64,000 nt of DNA, from assembly GCF_002234675.1 (NCBI RefSeq), contig NC_019866.2, positions 11,313,261 through 11,377,260 of the forward strand. The letters run 5' to 3'. Shown in pieces: positions 23,301-38,300 of the stretch; positions within the stretch are counted from its first letter, which is position 1, and the number at the start of each line of letters is the position of its first letter. The notes below the pieces were generated by a model that saw only the letters and a list, made by a program, of their open reading frames with translations, was not told the DNA's origin and did not search any database. The translations under genes were made by a program, and so were the position numbers. Origin of the DNA: Oryzias latipes (Eukaryota; Chordata; Actinopteri; Beloniformes; Adrianichthyidae).

Positions 23301-26300
23301 CTGCAGAAACAAAAAGGCACTTTCTTAACTGCCTTTACAGCACACACAAGTTTGTGTCGATAAAGGCAGAATGAGGAAGGTTTCTGCCAGACAAACACTT
23401 CAGGGTAGGAGAGCAGCAAATGTCATCACAAAGCAGCAAACAGATATTTTATGCTGCTGGTGGTTTTGATTTGTAGGGAGGAAACAGTTCAGCCCTTTCA
23501 GGGTCCCTGCAGGAGTGAAAATGACCTCTGAAAATTAGGTGGAGTTTCTGACTGACCATTTTCTTCCATAGAACAAGAAGACAAACGGAATCATGTTCAT
23601 GGATGACAACGCACCCTCTCATGCTGCAAGGAATACCTCTGCATCATTGGCTGCTATGGACATTAAAGGAGAGAAATTCACGGTGTGGTTACTGAGAACA
23701 TTTGGAGCATCCTCATCAAAACATCTGTGAGGGTGGGAGGCCACACCCACACATCCCAACAGCAGCTCTGGGAGGCTATTCTGACATCCTGCACAGAAAT
23801 TCCAGCAAAACTTTCCAAAGTTCAATGGATGCAAGAATTGTGCAGCTGCTACAAAATGAAGGGTCTAAGTTAAAATGTAACTTAACCTATTAAGATGTTT
23901 TCCATTGGAATTTCAGTAAAAATGACTTCAACAGATGACCATTTCCATTTAAAGTATCTTTGGATACTTATAATTACCTCTAATTTGGATTTAAATGCAT
24001 TTAAATTATGAAAAAAACACATGATTGGGAGGTTTGCATGATAACATTTCATTCATACTCAAACAGTTAAAGTCTTAAAAAAATATCCTGACTGTCATTT
24101 GCATCGACCATTTAGAAAAAACAGAATAATATCCCTTTCACAATAATGTGGAACGCGGTGTGGTAGTGAGATCGTCTCTTTTTAACTTACCAGGATATAT
24201 CCGGTTTAGAGTGTCCTGCCGCATGCTGCGTCCTATCAGCTTCAGCATCGCAGACAGAGAGCGACAGGCCATAAGCCTTCCCATCTGAGAATCTTCCTCC
24301 AGGGACGACAGCACATGAGGACTCAGCTTCTCCTCCAGGCACAGCAGCTGCATTCAGAGAAATGCAGATTTATTCGAATGAAATTATTTGTTGAAGAATG
24401 AAAGATTCTTTTAGTTTTTTTGGGAGTTTTTGAAGTAAAAAAAAGAGCAAAAGCTGGGTTTAAACAGCTTTAATTCCAGTGATGGCTGATGTTTCACTCA
24501 CACTGCTGGATAGAAAACAGGTAATGGACAAACAAGGTGAGCCTAAGAGGTGATGGCTAAAACCTCTGTGTGTTTGTGATCAAAACCACATGAGGGAAAC
24601 AATAAAACGCACAGAGTGTGGGAAGAGGAGGAAAAACTTGGCAGACATGTTATCCAGCATTACATCAGTGACAATGCTCTGAATGTAACTGGAGCTACTA
24701 ATTGTTTTCACAGGGAGCGGAGAGGAAACAATGTCCTTCTGAAATGAAAAGCTGTTTTATGCCTGGAAAACACGACCTTCTGCACATCTCCAGCACATGT
24801 TGCCTGTTGTCCTCCCGGCCCGGAGTGATGAAACAGCGCCGCCTCATTTGGTTGTCGTTAAACAGTTTGATCGTGCACACCTGGCGGCCCCCCCTGAGAT
24901 GTTCGCGCTGCTCTACAGTTAAGGACGTGCGTCTAGAAGAAACGCACAAGCAACGTGCGCGCGTCTGGTGAGCACGGACACTGTAACTCAGCACATGCTC
25001 TGACAGGCAGGTGCAAGGCCGTGTTGGGGTGACTGTTCCTACATTTAACAAAGGCCCAGAACAGTGGCGGCATTGTACCCCGGGGACAAAAAGGTATGTG
25101 AGCCTGGCTGCCCCAGCGTACACCTGCTACCTGCAGCGGCCAACTTTCTGAGCCTGAAGACTGAAAGATGGAGAGCAGTATATTTTCCTAAATAGTCAAG
25201 TGGGATGCCTTTTTTTTTCTGATGAAGGATGAACCAAACAGAGTATGTAATGGTTTCAGGAATGCAATGCCGCATCTTTTTCTTGACACGGGAATCTATA
25301 AAAGTACTTTATAGACAGGTATGAGATCTTTATTTTAGTAGCATCTGCAGACAAAAAACTATTTTTTTAACTGCATTTTTGAAGAGTCCTCTGATATACC
25401 TGTCCAGGTGTGATGGCGCCTCCATGCAGTAGAGCCAACAGACAGCTTAGGGCTGAGGTGCGCAGGGCGCCAGCGGTGCGTCCTGCTTTCCACACCAGGT
25501 TAGGAAGCAGGATGTTGCAAAGAAATGATTCTGCTTCATCGCGGAAACGCCTAGAATGATACAAAAAAGAGAGAACTGTTTTAAAGTAGACTTTAATTGA
25601 AATGTACGCACACTTTTGTTTAAATTGGTTGTGATTAAAAAAGCACTCACTCCCTCTTTTGTAGTAGGGCATTTCTTCTGAGTCTGCTATAACATTTCAG
25701 TGCCTGTAGGGGGAGCCTGTGTTTCACTGCTGGGTACTAAGTTGGCTCAGCTGCATCAGTTTGACAGGTGTTGACATCTCCTCATGAGCGATGCCATGAG
25801 AAGGGTGGAAGGACTTGTTTCCATGTTGAACAGGCAACATGCCTTCAGTATGTGTTTGCAGGTGTTTGAGCCTGCTGTCTGTTTTAAGCAGGAAACAGGT
25901 GTTTGAAACACCAACTTTAAAATGTTGAACGTCACACATTTATGGTGCTTTTATGAAAAAAAAACAAAAAACAAGCCTTTAATGTGTTCAACAAAAGCAC
26001 GCTACAATGCTCTTCTCATTTTTTCAATCAAAGACATCCGTTGTGGGTCGGAGCCTTTGACTGGGACTCTTTGGCAGATGGCGAGGCTGATCATAAAAGT
26101 TGTCTGCACTTATTCATACAAATCATTTGAACATAAAACAAAACTTTTTTCAAGAACAATGCAAGAAATTTCAATGTTTGGACATATAGAATTCATTTTA
26201 AATGATATCTTTTTTTTTGAAAGTCACTGTATTAAATTACAACTTTAAAAAAAAGCTTTGTTATAAAAAAAAGAGAAGTAACTAATAAAAATTAAGTGAA

Positions 26301-29300
26301 TTAGAAAAATGTAACTTAACGGATGCAATACTAAATAAATATTAACACATCAGGTACCTTTTGCACCCACACCATGATACTTCCACCTCCATGCCTTACT
26401 ATAGTACCTAACCAACAACTATTCCAAATCTTTTTCCAAAACGGGATCTCATATCAGTCTGTTTTTTAAAAAATGTATCAATTTTTTTTAAATCGAGAAT
26501 TTCATTCATTCATTCATTTTCTGTACCGCTTTGTCCCTTTCGGGGTCACGGGGCTGCCAGAGCCTATCCCGGCTACTTGGGCGTAGGCAGGGGATGCCCT
26601 GGACAGGTCGCCAGTCTGTCGCAGGGTAGAACGTCCACAATCACACACCCATGCACTCTCACATTCACACCTATGGACAATTTAGAGTTGCCAATTAACC
26701 TATGAAGCATGTTTTTGAGAAATCGAGAATTTGCATCTCTAATTAGTAGAGTCTGTACTTTTTAAGAGCTTATATAAAAAATGAGTAAAAACACTCAAAA
26801 TCGCACTTTAAATAACGTTTTTTTGATTTGGGGCTTTAATTACATTTCTTTACAGATCACATGTCTTTAAAAATTCTCAGTCTATAAACTGTAAATGGCC
26901 TAAAAAAGAAAGTTCTTTTTCAGTTTCATTCAGCCTTGTTTCATGTTAGTGTATCTAAGAGCAGTAAATCTTCAAACTTCAAATTAGGCTGTCCATACAA
27001 CCTTGAAAGCTTGCTTTTTATCTTTATAGTTGCATGAGATTTGAGTCTTTCACATGCAGGATGAAGTATAAACTTTCATTTGTACCTCTTAGATTTCAAA
27101 TCCATCTTTTTTAATTACAGCACAAAAATCCACATAAAAAAAGGAACTTGAGTGGATGAAAGGAGCCTTTCCCTTTCAGCTTGTTCTTTAGAAAAGGAGT
27201 CATTATGTCATTTTGGATTTACAACAAAGAAGCGAGGTTTTTCTCTATGACTATCATTGTCTTCTTAATGATATATGGTGTGTGTGGCCTAAAAGCAGTC
27301 AAATAAAGATTGAGACATAAATTCTGAATGGAAGGTTGATGAAGGAAAATGATGGCAGACCACACAGCTGTTGTTTGAAACCTTCTGAGGGTACAGCGTG
27401 GTTTCTGCGTTTTTTGTGGCTCTGTAACAGATATATCTCTGGAAAGGGAGCAGAGAGCGGCGCAGAGACAGGCGTCTTTTGTTTGATGCAGTTATTTATG
27501 GGGGGAAAAAAAGCTGATTTTCAAATTCTTTTGGCAAAAGGTGGCAAAATATTCCATCCTAAAAACATTTCCTGTTGTTTATGAGTTTCCATTGTCACAG
27601 ATAGTTTTATTTTAAATATCCTTTCCTCATATTTACCAAAGGAAATACCTCAACCTTTTGGCAGCTAGGTTAAAGCTAGTTACCCAATATGCAGCCGTAT
27701 CCACGGCAACCACACAGTTGGAGTTTGTCAAACTGATTGATAGGAGCAGCTGCTGTGATCATAGGGACCCAAGAAAAGGCCTTGAATTTTAAGCATTCAA
27801 AGCAAACAGAGGCTGCACAGCTGGCCGGTGGGGCTCCTCAAACATGTGTCAAGCATTCCTGAAGCTCTGCCTACTTCGCCATTCAATAACTGTTCACAAA
27901 AAAGAGGACTGTCAACTTCCCAAGGGAAGATGAGACTTCCCTAAAATCACTAGTGTCATCTTAAAACAGCTTCAATCAGCCAAACTTGACATCTCTTATT
28001 CCTTCTGTAATATTATGCATGATTATTTTTAAACAACTTAAGATTAAGTTGGTAATATTTTGAATGGTATTGATTCATCAAATCCATAAATTATTTTCCT
28101 TTTAAGCAAATTATAGTATTTTTTCAGCCAAAAAACTTTTTATTCATTTTTTAATATTTCCAATTATTGGTTTAGAAAAGAAAAAATGAGGATATAATTG
28201 ATATGGTTATGAAGCCCCACTTAAGAAATTCTAGTAAAAAATATTTTTCATGTACAAAATTATGATTCTATAACTCATAAAAGTTTATTGATACATTTCT
28301 TTAATCCTATGTCTTGTTTTTCTGTGACTAAAAACGTATTTGTTTCCTTTTTATCCAATGTTTCCACCGTCTCCTAGTTTCCCACACAGACGTGTGTGTC
28401 CCACTCACCCCTGTGAATCCAGAGTGTTGCTTCCATCCAGCAGCAGTTTGGCCAGCATTGTGAAAATGCTCATCCTCATTTCTTTGTCTCTGTCTGGCTG
28501 GAGGCAGCTGTTGACAATAGGCATCAGCTGGTTCAAAAACTCTCCGATAACTGGACCTAAAGCACAAAAGAAATATTATTTTAGCACAATTGTTACCTTT
28601 TTATGACTTATCCATCCATTTTGCACGCACTGGTTTTATAATAAAAATAGTTAAAAACACATTCGTGCTGCTTCTTTCTTAGCAGTTAAAAGGCAGAATT
28701 TCCAAAAAACATTTTTCACAAACATTTTTTAAATGTTCCAACTGGATATTAATCTTTCATTGAATTGTCCCTCTTTGCACACCTGTGCAAAAACATATCT
28801 GTGCTTGGAGCCAAAAACATAAAACGAGTCCACAAAACACATTTCAAGGACAGGAAATTGCAGCTGGACTGCTGTTTGCTTTGGGTGCAGCCGTGGAAAA
28901 AGGAGTTTTAAATTTTGCTTTTAACAATGCCTTGTCAAAAAAGTTAGATATCGCCAATTATGTTTTGATCCACCAATCTAAGCTGGCTTTATTGTAATCA
29001 GAATTAGAGAAGGTAGAGTCCATCAACATTTGGAAAAGTCTCACTAAAAGTCTCACTAAAAGCTACATTTTCTTGCCATTTTGGGAATCTCACATGTATT
29101 ATTATAATTCCCCAGACTTCAGAAGCAGTGAGACAGTTTCACATCGTGTGACTAAGTGTTTCTACCCTTTACAGGAAAGTGAGAAACTCGGAGTGTAAAT
29201 ACTTCCAGTTCCTTTCATACCCGCACACTTCACCCAGCACCAGTCTGCCTACATGTTTACACAGCTAAATATAGCAGGCAGAGTGTGTTTAAGCTGTGAT

Positions 29301-32300
29301 AAGTGTCTGTGCCCCGTTTGGACTCGATTGTTACAGAGAGGAGACAGAGGAAAGCCTGACACCGACTGAGGATGTGAGCCAGAAAAACAAAAAAAAAGAC
29401 AGAGGGGCTTTCCTCCGTAGGAATCAAATATAAGAAAACCAACAAATGAATCGTAGACTGACCTTGACCAACATTCCCACACTTACTGTAAGAAGTGGAG
29501 GATAACTGTCAGACTACATCAGATAACGCAGAACAAAAGACTGAGACAGACACAGGAGAGCAATAATTCTTCCGGTGTAAAAATACATTTTGGTGGAGCG
29601 TGTGAAGAGCTGATGAACAAGCAAGAACAAACAATTCTCAGTTGTCACATCAACTACCGACAATTGCTCTGAACTGGGCTGAAATCGCTGAGTCATGCAG
29701 CCCTCAAATGGTGCCTGCACTCTTTCTGTTTTGATGTCCTTGGGTTGTGTTAAAAAGCGAGAGAGTGGCCTCGGGTCCAGGAGAAGGTCAACAGCAGGCA
29801 GCTTTTCTGCCGTTTGATGTGGCGAGCAGCCTGCAGGTCCTTGTGTGGCGTTAGATCGGACCGGTCAGTCAGAACTGTGAGTGCGCGGATTAGAGGCACT
29901 GTGGCAACTAGACAGAGTGGAGACGGAGGCAGACTGAGACGGAGATGAAAGCGCATAGCAGAGAGGAGGTGGAGAGGACAAAGCATTGCTCCGTATTAAA
30001 GGAAGAGAAGAACAGAACCCAGCCTTTTAACCTCCTGTGGACAACACACACAAAATATCAACAAAACAATTTGAAATTTTACAAAAAATTCTAAAAGTCT
30101 ATACTTGAGTGCACCAACATCAGTTATGTTTATTTCTAACTTCTGGTTTGAGAGACAGACAAGCTACAACATCAGTTTAGGCAGTTGCATCTGCTTCTCT
30201 GCTTCCTGGTAACAAGTTTTCTTTTCTTCTACTTTTCATCTACTTGGAACAAAAATCTAAAAAGGTTGCTGGTCGCTCTGCTGGTCGTTTCTGCTTCATT
30301 GAGGCATTTTCCTGCTTAAGTCAGTTCTCCTCCACTGATGCTTGCTGCCTTCGAGGTGTGCCAGGACAGTATCTTAGCTAAGCATTGATGTAATCCTTTT
30401 ATTCTTAGCTAGGCTATTTTTGGCATTACACAAACACCTCTGTTTGGTAAAAACTGAACTGGAAGAGTCTAAGAGTAACAGGATTATATATACCGGTATA
30501 TATACATTTTTCTGGTATTTTGCTGTCTTTTTATCTACTGTAGCTACGAAATGCAGAAGTCAAATATAAAAATAGGGGTTTGGGAACAGTCTCTTTTCTT
30601 AAACAAACAAAAAAAAAAGAAACTTCTTTTTATTTGCTAGGGGACTTGCTATTTATCTTTTAGGACCAAATAAATGCATTTTTCTCAAAATGAAAGACAT
30701 ACGGTATATTAAGAAAATGTAGCTCCAAGTGTCTTTATTCAAATCATTGTGAATCAGATGCCAACAAAAGATGTCATTGGAAAAAGCTTGTAGTTGTGAT
30801 TTAGAAGCTACAACAGCAGGTCACAAGCTCCCTGCTCCACTCCATTCAGATGCATCCACTTGTAGACAAATAGATCCATGAACGTCTCCGATTTCCTCGT
30901 CCGAGATGGCATCTGACTCTAAACTGTACGGTTGGATATCTCCGAAATTGCTCGGCATTTTTGTTGGACCGGTAATGTTAGATTGGGGGTGTAAGGGGAT
31001 GTAAGCTAGCAGGAGAGCATATAAACAGATGGATGATGGGAAGTGAGAGTGGGCTTTTCCGAGGCATATTTTGAACAAAACAAAAAAATCATAATGAAAA
31101 GCCCACTGGGAACAATTTTAAAAATGGGTCAAAAGATGCTTGGAGCAGGTCTTTAAGCTATTACAATTGTAACATAACAACAGAACGGCTTTGAAAATAG
31201 AAAAAACTAAAGCTGAACAACCTCTTGTAAATAAATTTTTATGTTTCTGATGTCATTTTTGAGGTCATTTTATTAACTTTTCCAAAAAACAGAAGAAAAA
31301 AAAGCTGTAACAGCTGGAGACTTCCTTGTACTTCAAGAATAAAACTAATCAGGTGTTTTTATCTAATATTTAAGTGTTTTATGAATCTAAAGTTTGCATG
31401 CTTAATGACTCACCCGATTGTGTGACAATGATGTGAAGCTGGAGTCTCTGTGGAGAATAACTAGACCAACTACTGACGGAGGCAAACAACCAGTCCAGCA
31501 GCTGTCCCATGTGCTGTCTATAGAGCTCCATCAAGTCCAGGTCCTGCACTTTACCCAGAAAGTGTGCGCTCTCCAAGGCCTGAGGACAGCCAAGTGTAAG
31601 AGTTTAATGAAAATGAAATATCCAATGCTGGATTTTCAGTTTCAAGTTGAGCTCTTATTGGGGTATTTGAGGTTCCTTAAGGTCACGCTCGCATGAGAAG
31701 CATGAAACTCGATGTAAACCATGGAAAGAACAACAAAGCTGGGAGAAGGCTCACATGTAAAACCACTTGAACAAACACTCAGACAGGAACTGTTAGAAAC
31801 ATTGACAGAGATGTGAACAGACAGACAAAAATTCACATCAATAAAAACTGAGCTGAGAGGGAAAAGGGAAAGATGAGAGAGAGAGAGAGAAAAAAAAGCA
31901 CAGTAAATAATTAGTTAAGTTTTTAGGGTCAGGGGAAGTGACCTTTAGGGCATTTCGGTTCTCCTCTTCGTCCCTTAGGGACAAAAAAAAAAAAAAAGAG
32001 TCGGAGATGTCTGAGTCAGTGTTTAGCCCCTTAAGAAGAAAGCTGTACACCCCTGAGTTGTCCATTGATGGGAAAGGCATGCCCTTTATTCTGGGAAAAC
32101 AATTTCTGCTTTTCCTCCAAGTCCAGGAATGCCCGAGGTTATTCTCACCCTCCCTTATTTTTCTTTTATTCATTCCTTCCCATCTTCTCTAATATTGCTC
32201 CTTGTGTGAGCGCACACACACAGATGCAGGCAGACGTAAACACACACATTCACGCTGGTGGCCGATGTGGTATCTGCTCAGCATCTGTGCCACTTCCTTC

Positions 32301-35300
32301 CCGCTCCTCTCCCTGTCATCAGCCTGTGAGGGATACAAGAAGCGGGGTGACAGGCTGACCTCAGACACCATCGCCTTACTTTGTCACTGCGATGGTTTGC
32401 CCCTCGGATTTGCAGGCTGACCGCCCGAGCGGGATCTGGTTTTGCCAGCTGGGAAGCTTTTCGTGAAAGTAAAACAAGCTTGGGTGATGTCACAAACCAA
32501 CCAGGAAAAACCGCTAATCTCTGCCCATCTGTTTTCATCCAAGCCTGTCTGTCTACTTAACTTCTTTTTCCATCTTTCACCATCCTCGTTTTCACCTAAG
32601 GTTGGATTTAAAAGTTTCGCTCCAAGGCTGCAATTTGAGCTTCCATGGCTAAGTGGGTAATTATACAGCTGGCCATGCCCACTTTAAAATAGAGTACAGA
32701 TTTTTACATTCCTTGAATAGTTTTTGTGCCATAAAACCTGCTCACCTTTCTAGTAAAAGAAGAGGAAAAAAAGCAAAGCGAGAAGGACATGAGCCACTTT
32801 TTTAAAATCGCCATTCAGGTAAAGAGAGATGTGGGTTTGAACATGAAGTTCTTAACTTTCCTCACCTTTGCAATCAGCTGCGGCTCTGCAGAGAGGCTCT
32901 GGATGCTGATCAGCACCTGCAGCAGCTGCAGGCTGACTGCGCCACAGTCGGACTCGCACTGACGCAGCAGCACATCCACACACGTCAGCAACTGCTGCAA
33001 GTACACAACCTGAGAAGGAGGAAGGGTAAAACCATTAAAAATTATGAGGACAACTGTTTGGTCGAGTACTGGCAAGAAATATTACACATAATAGTCTAGC
33101 CCAGGGGTGTCCAAACGTTTTGCAAAGAGGGCTAGATTTGGTGGGGTGAAATGCGTGAGGGGCAAACAATCGGTCTACACTCTTTAACATTAAATGCAAA
33201 TTATATATTCAATTACATTTAATTGCTATGAAATATTTTTCAATTATTTCACATAGAATAGAAATATATCTAAAGACATTTTAACAACATTACTGTGCAT
33301 TTCTGATTTGCACACCAGAAATGAAATGAAAAGAAAAAGTCTGTCCAGGAAAAAAACAAAAACAAAACGTTTGTCATTAAATCTAGGTTCATATAAAGTG
33401 ATACATATTCAAAAAAAAAGTACACACAGTTCTTAGAAAGTGGTGGAAGCCACATCAATTTTATGACAGAAGCCTGCAAGCTTATAGAAATTTGAATGCG
33501 AGCCGATATGAGGAAAACTTGCAATATTAGTGATCAATATTGCGATGACGATATAACTATAAATAGCAAAACAACCCAAAACATCATTTTCATTTCCCTG
33601 CAACAGTTTCACTTAAATAAGAGTCAACATATTTTAAATTATACTCCAAATGACCCTCGTCTACAAAGGAGGCAAACATCTAGCATAAAAGGGCTCCATC
33701 TGATTGGTCAAATGTATAAAGGGATTTATTGGATTCCTTAAATACTTCAAGCTGTCATAAGATTGTTTTAGCACATTTAAAGTAACCATTTATTCCAATT
33801 TTCACCGACTTTTGCGTTACACGTTTTGCGCAGCTTGACGATAACGATAAATTTGCAATTTATTGTGCAGGCCTATTCCTGTTCTAGCCGGTAAGGTCAG
33901 ATAAAAACTAAAAAATAAAACAGGTGTTTCTTTTATTTTTTTAAAGAATATGTTTAGCAACTAGGAGTGTAATTCTGCATTCCATATGCGAACATGACAG
34001 AGTGTGATTGTTCTCACTTGTGTTGTGGTGAGGTCAAGTTTCGACAAAAACCCAGCTCAGGATAATTTCCATGCCATCACTGGGACCCAAGAGCTCTTTT
34101 CCTGTTTTCAGGGAGTCTGTCATTAGAAACTTGTGTGTGTGGGGGGGTGTCACTGAGGGAGGGGTGGACAGCTTGTAAGTGTGTTTGAGAGTAAAAGGGT
34201 GTGTGCTTGTGCTGTGAAAGCCCTGCAGGTGTTTGCTTTAGTCCAGCAGAGAGTGTTTCAGCCATGAGAGGCACACCAGCCACACACGTACAGACTTACT
34301 CGTAAACCACATATTTTTATTCTAACTCCACCTTGCTTTCATATATTAAAAGTTTTTAGGTTGGGGGTGCCCGATCACTCCCAACTGTTACCCACTGTTG
34401 GAGTAAAAAAGCATTTGCAGGATTTTTGAAGTGCACAGCTAAAAAAAAAAAAAAAGCGTCTTCTGGTGCTTGCACAGAAAACAGAATTGGAGTACAGCAG
34501 TAGAAAGAGGAAAAATTAACGACTAGGAGGACACCTGGAGCTGGGCGCATACACCTGGTTTTATTGGAGGAGGCACGCTCCAGGGGCCTCATTACACGGT
34601 GTGTGCATCGGTCCACTGCTTCATACATCACTTACGCCCACCAAGCTCCTCTTTAAATAGCTCTTCCAGGCCATAGACTCCTCTCCAATGGGGAGTTAAC
34701 CCAACTGATGTTACTATGGCAACAAGAAAACAAACACAGCCCCTTTACATGCAGGTAAAGTCTTTCTTTTTTATTATGCTAATTGAAAAAGTGGGGTTTC
34801 TCAAGGATTCAGCTGTTCTAATTTCTTGCCAATTAAGTCCATTTTTATCATGTTTATAACAATCAATGGAACTTAAGTAGCATTTTAGATTTATATGGGG
34901 GATTATAACTTCCTCTCAAACACAGACTGTAAGACTTGGCCACCTCTCCTCCACCCAAACACTGAGCATCGGCTCCCCACAGGGATGTGTGCTAAGTCCC
35001 CTGCTGTACTGCCTCTACACTTATGACTGCAGTCCAGCCCACAAAAATAACCGCTTCATCAAGTTTGCCGACGACACCACAGTGGTTGGACTCATCCCCA
35101 GAGGTGATGATTCTGCCTACAGAGAGGAGGTCCTGAAGCTGACAACCTGGCCCTCAGAGAACAATCTTACTCAAAACACCAGGAAAACCAGGGAGATCTT
35201 CATTGACTTCAGGAAGCATGACCCAGCCCACCGACCCAGCCCCCCCTCCATATCAATGGGGAGCATGTAGAGAGGGTCCACATGTTCAGGTTCCTGGGCT

Positions 35301-38300
35301 GCCTTATCGCTGCCGGCCTGTCTTGGACATCCAACATCACAACTATCATCAAAAAGGTTCAGCAGCGTCTGCACTTCCTGCGGGTCCTGAGGAAGAACAA
35401 AATCAGCACCAACCTCCTGCTGGCCTTATACCACTCATCCAGCGAGAGCCTGCTCACATACTGCATAACAATATGGTTTGCCAGCTGCACCATTGCGGAT
35501 AAGGAGAGGCTGCAGAGAATCGTAGAGACAGCTCAGAAGATTATTGGAGGCTACTCTCCCCACCCTGACTGACATCCACTGCGCACGCTGCCTCAGTAGG
35601 GCTCAAACCATCATCAAGGACAGATCACACCCTGGCTCAGACTTGTTCGACTAGTTGCCCTCTGGGAGGCGCTACAGAGGCATCAGAACTAAAACAAACA
35701 GACCTGAAAATAGCTTCTTTCCGAAGGCAATAGCCATGCTCAACTCCAGAATGCTCAGATCAAATTTGCCACGGCACATGCCAATGCATATGTTTATATA
35801 TATGTATATGTATATATGCACATGTATACCTGCTGATTTAAATATTTATCCTGTGTAAACCTGTCAACACTTCCCCACTTCCATGCTGTTTTTGCACATC
35901 TGACATGCTTATACCTGTACATGTCACTCTACACATTATTACAGACATTTTATATATTTGCACATTTCCTTTCCTATATTTGCACAATGACATGTTTTAT
36001 ATTATACTTGTTAGATTTCTTTTTGCTGGAATGGTGAATACTCCAATTTCATTGTCCAAGTGGACAGTGACAATAAAGGCATGTCACATCTGTCTATCTC
36101 ACCCAATCATTCAGTTCTGACACCACCTTCAGTCTAAATGGACTGAGCCAAAATGTACTTTTAAATGTATTCTCTTTTTTCCCTTTTTGACTCCTTTTCA
36201 GGCACAAATGCAGAAATCTACCTTTTCCCATTTTTACTCTGCTCCAAGACAAGCCCCCAACCGCCCCACCTAGGTTTAACCCCCTTTTTAATCTTTACTC
36301 TGTAGGATAATTCTGCGCTGACCAGTTAGACAGTTCCACATGTTGACTACTGTGTTCATGCAAAGGTGAACACAGCTTTTTACTAAAATAAAAATGTGCT
36401 CCCCTTTTATAGGTATATATTTGGCTGTTAAGACAGTATTTTTCTTCTAAACAACAGGGGAAAAAATGTAATCACCATTTAAAGCCTTAATTTTCAGAAA
36501 AAAACATTGAATGACTTTAGTATCTTTAATGGCCTGTTTAGGTTTCATTCAGGGCAAATGATGGGCATCCAGGTGGGAAATGCAATAAGTCTGGAAGTGT
36601 TTTTTGCAGCCTGTGTGGCCAATTTTTTTCCAAAGACAGCATGTCTACAGTTATTAAACCTGACTGTAAAAAAATGCCAATTATCTGACCGTTTAACTCT
36701 CGCACTGCAGTTATGCTCTTGTGATGCTCTTGTTGCCATGCTAACTTTAAACAAAGACAGTAAGCGGTGGAAAGAATGCCATGGTTAGTGCTTTGTTAAT
36801 CTGTGAGGAATACCCCTTTAAAGGAGCCCTGGTGTGATTTATAAGAAGACCTCAGAAATTAGTGGCTTTTTGGAACCACTGAGTTTGCTTTTTATATCTC
36901 TCAGGCTCAGGACCTAACTTTCATTTCATGACTGTTATTTTTAATTCGGGTTGAGCATCTGTCATTTATTTTTGTGCGCTGTCGTTTTCTCTTGAAATAA
37001 AACAGAAAAGAAAACAGAGTTTGGAAGAGGAGAGGTTATGTTTCTTCAGGATCACCTGATGTGACTTACAGTTTCCCTGCTTCTTTATAACCTTAAAATT
37101 ACCAATTTAACTCAAATATTAGATCTTTTTTTGTTCTATGTTTTGATTTCAAGCTGAATGGAAGTATTCTGAAACCAGTTTGGATCTCCAGCAAATCAAA
37201 CATTAAAAACAGCAGCAGATCCATCGCTTTGGGGCTTTTTACAGACACACATGATGATGAATTATTCCTATTGGCAAAGACTGCTGCAGGTGGTTGGTCT
37301 GGATGAGCTTAGCGTGACAATGCCCCACGCTTTCCTCTTCAAAACAGTGAGCGAGATGGGATAACAGAGGAAGATGGATGGAGAAACGGGCAAAGAGGAA
37401 GCAGAGGTCTGTCTGCATCTGTGCGACAGCATGTAACCGCGTCGTCCTGTTAATTTTCTGTCTGGATGACCCCGAAGGCCGGCGACAAGAGGCCGATTTC
37501 CTCATTTGTTACTGATCCCTACCAGGCAGGCTTTGAAATTTCACGGCTCTTATTCACGACCGGACTGAACTGCAGTTTGCCTGCCTAAAAAAAAAAAAGA
37601 ACACACACAAACCAAACTGTTGACTACTCTGAGGGGTCAGGGTGGCAATTGCAGGGGTGACGTGTGATTGTTGGATTTTTGTTATTTTTATCTCGGGGAA
37701 CATTCCTGTAGGCTCGTCTGCGAGGGTGAGGTCATGGGTGTAGGTGAGTCAGTTTTACCAGAAAATAGATCTCAGTTAGATAACATGCGTGAAAAAAACA
37801 AACTCTGCTGGGAAACTTATTTGCAGAAAAATGTTGATGGTATTCTAATGATTTTGTCTGCTATTTAAAAAAGAGTGAAATGCGATATTGAACAAACAGA
37901 ACTGGTTTGATCAAAGACTTGAAACCCTAGATTTGAAAAACAAATGCTTTGTTTTTCTACCAGAGATGGCATTTCGGAGAAGTGACCTCACTGAATCCCT
38001 CGTGTACAGTGGTGTTATTAAAGAGTGTTCAGCTAAAGCCCCTTTGAAAGTCATTTTATCATTAAATCTATTCCTGTACCCAAGAATCCAGGCAGGAAGT
38101 TAAAGGTGCAAAAATTAAGGCTAAGAGAATAAAAACGGTGTTTCACTCTGTGTCACACCAGACTTCCCGACGACACTGATGCAGAGTTCACAGGAAGATG
38201 TGTTTGTAGTTGGTGTGAATGAGTTAAACAAGGTTACTGGAAGAACACTCATTCTCAGGTAAAGAAGTTAAAAACAGGTCAACTACATCTAAAGCCCAGC

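Noticed and set aside
35171..35374. Minus-strand ORF in the 35-kb LINE
   Set aside because: It is antisense to recognisable reverse transcriptase sequence.
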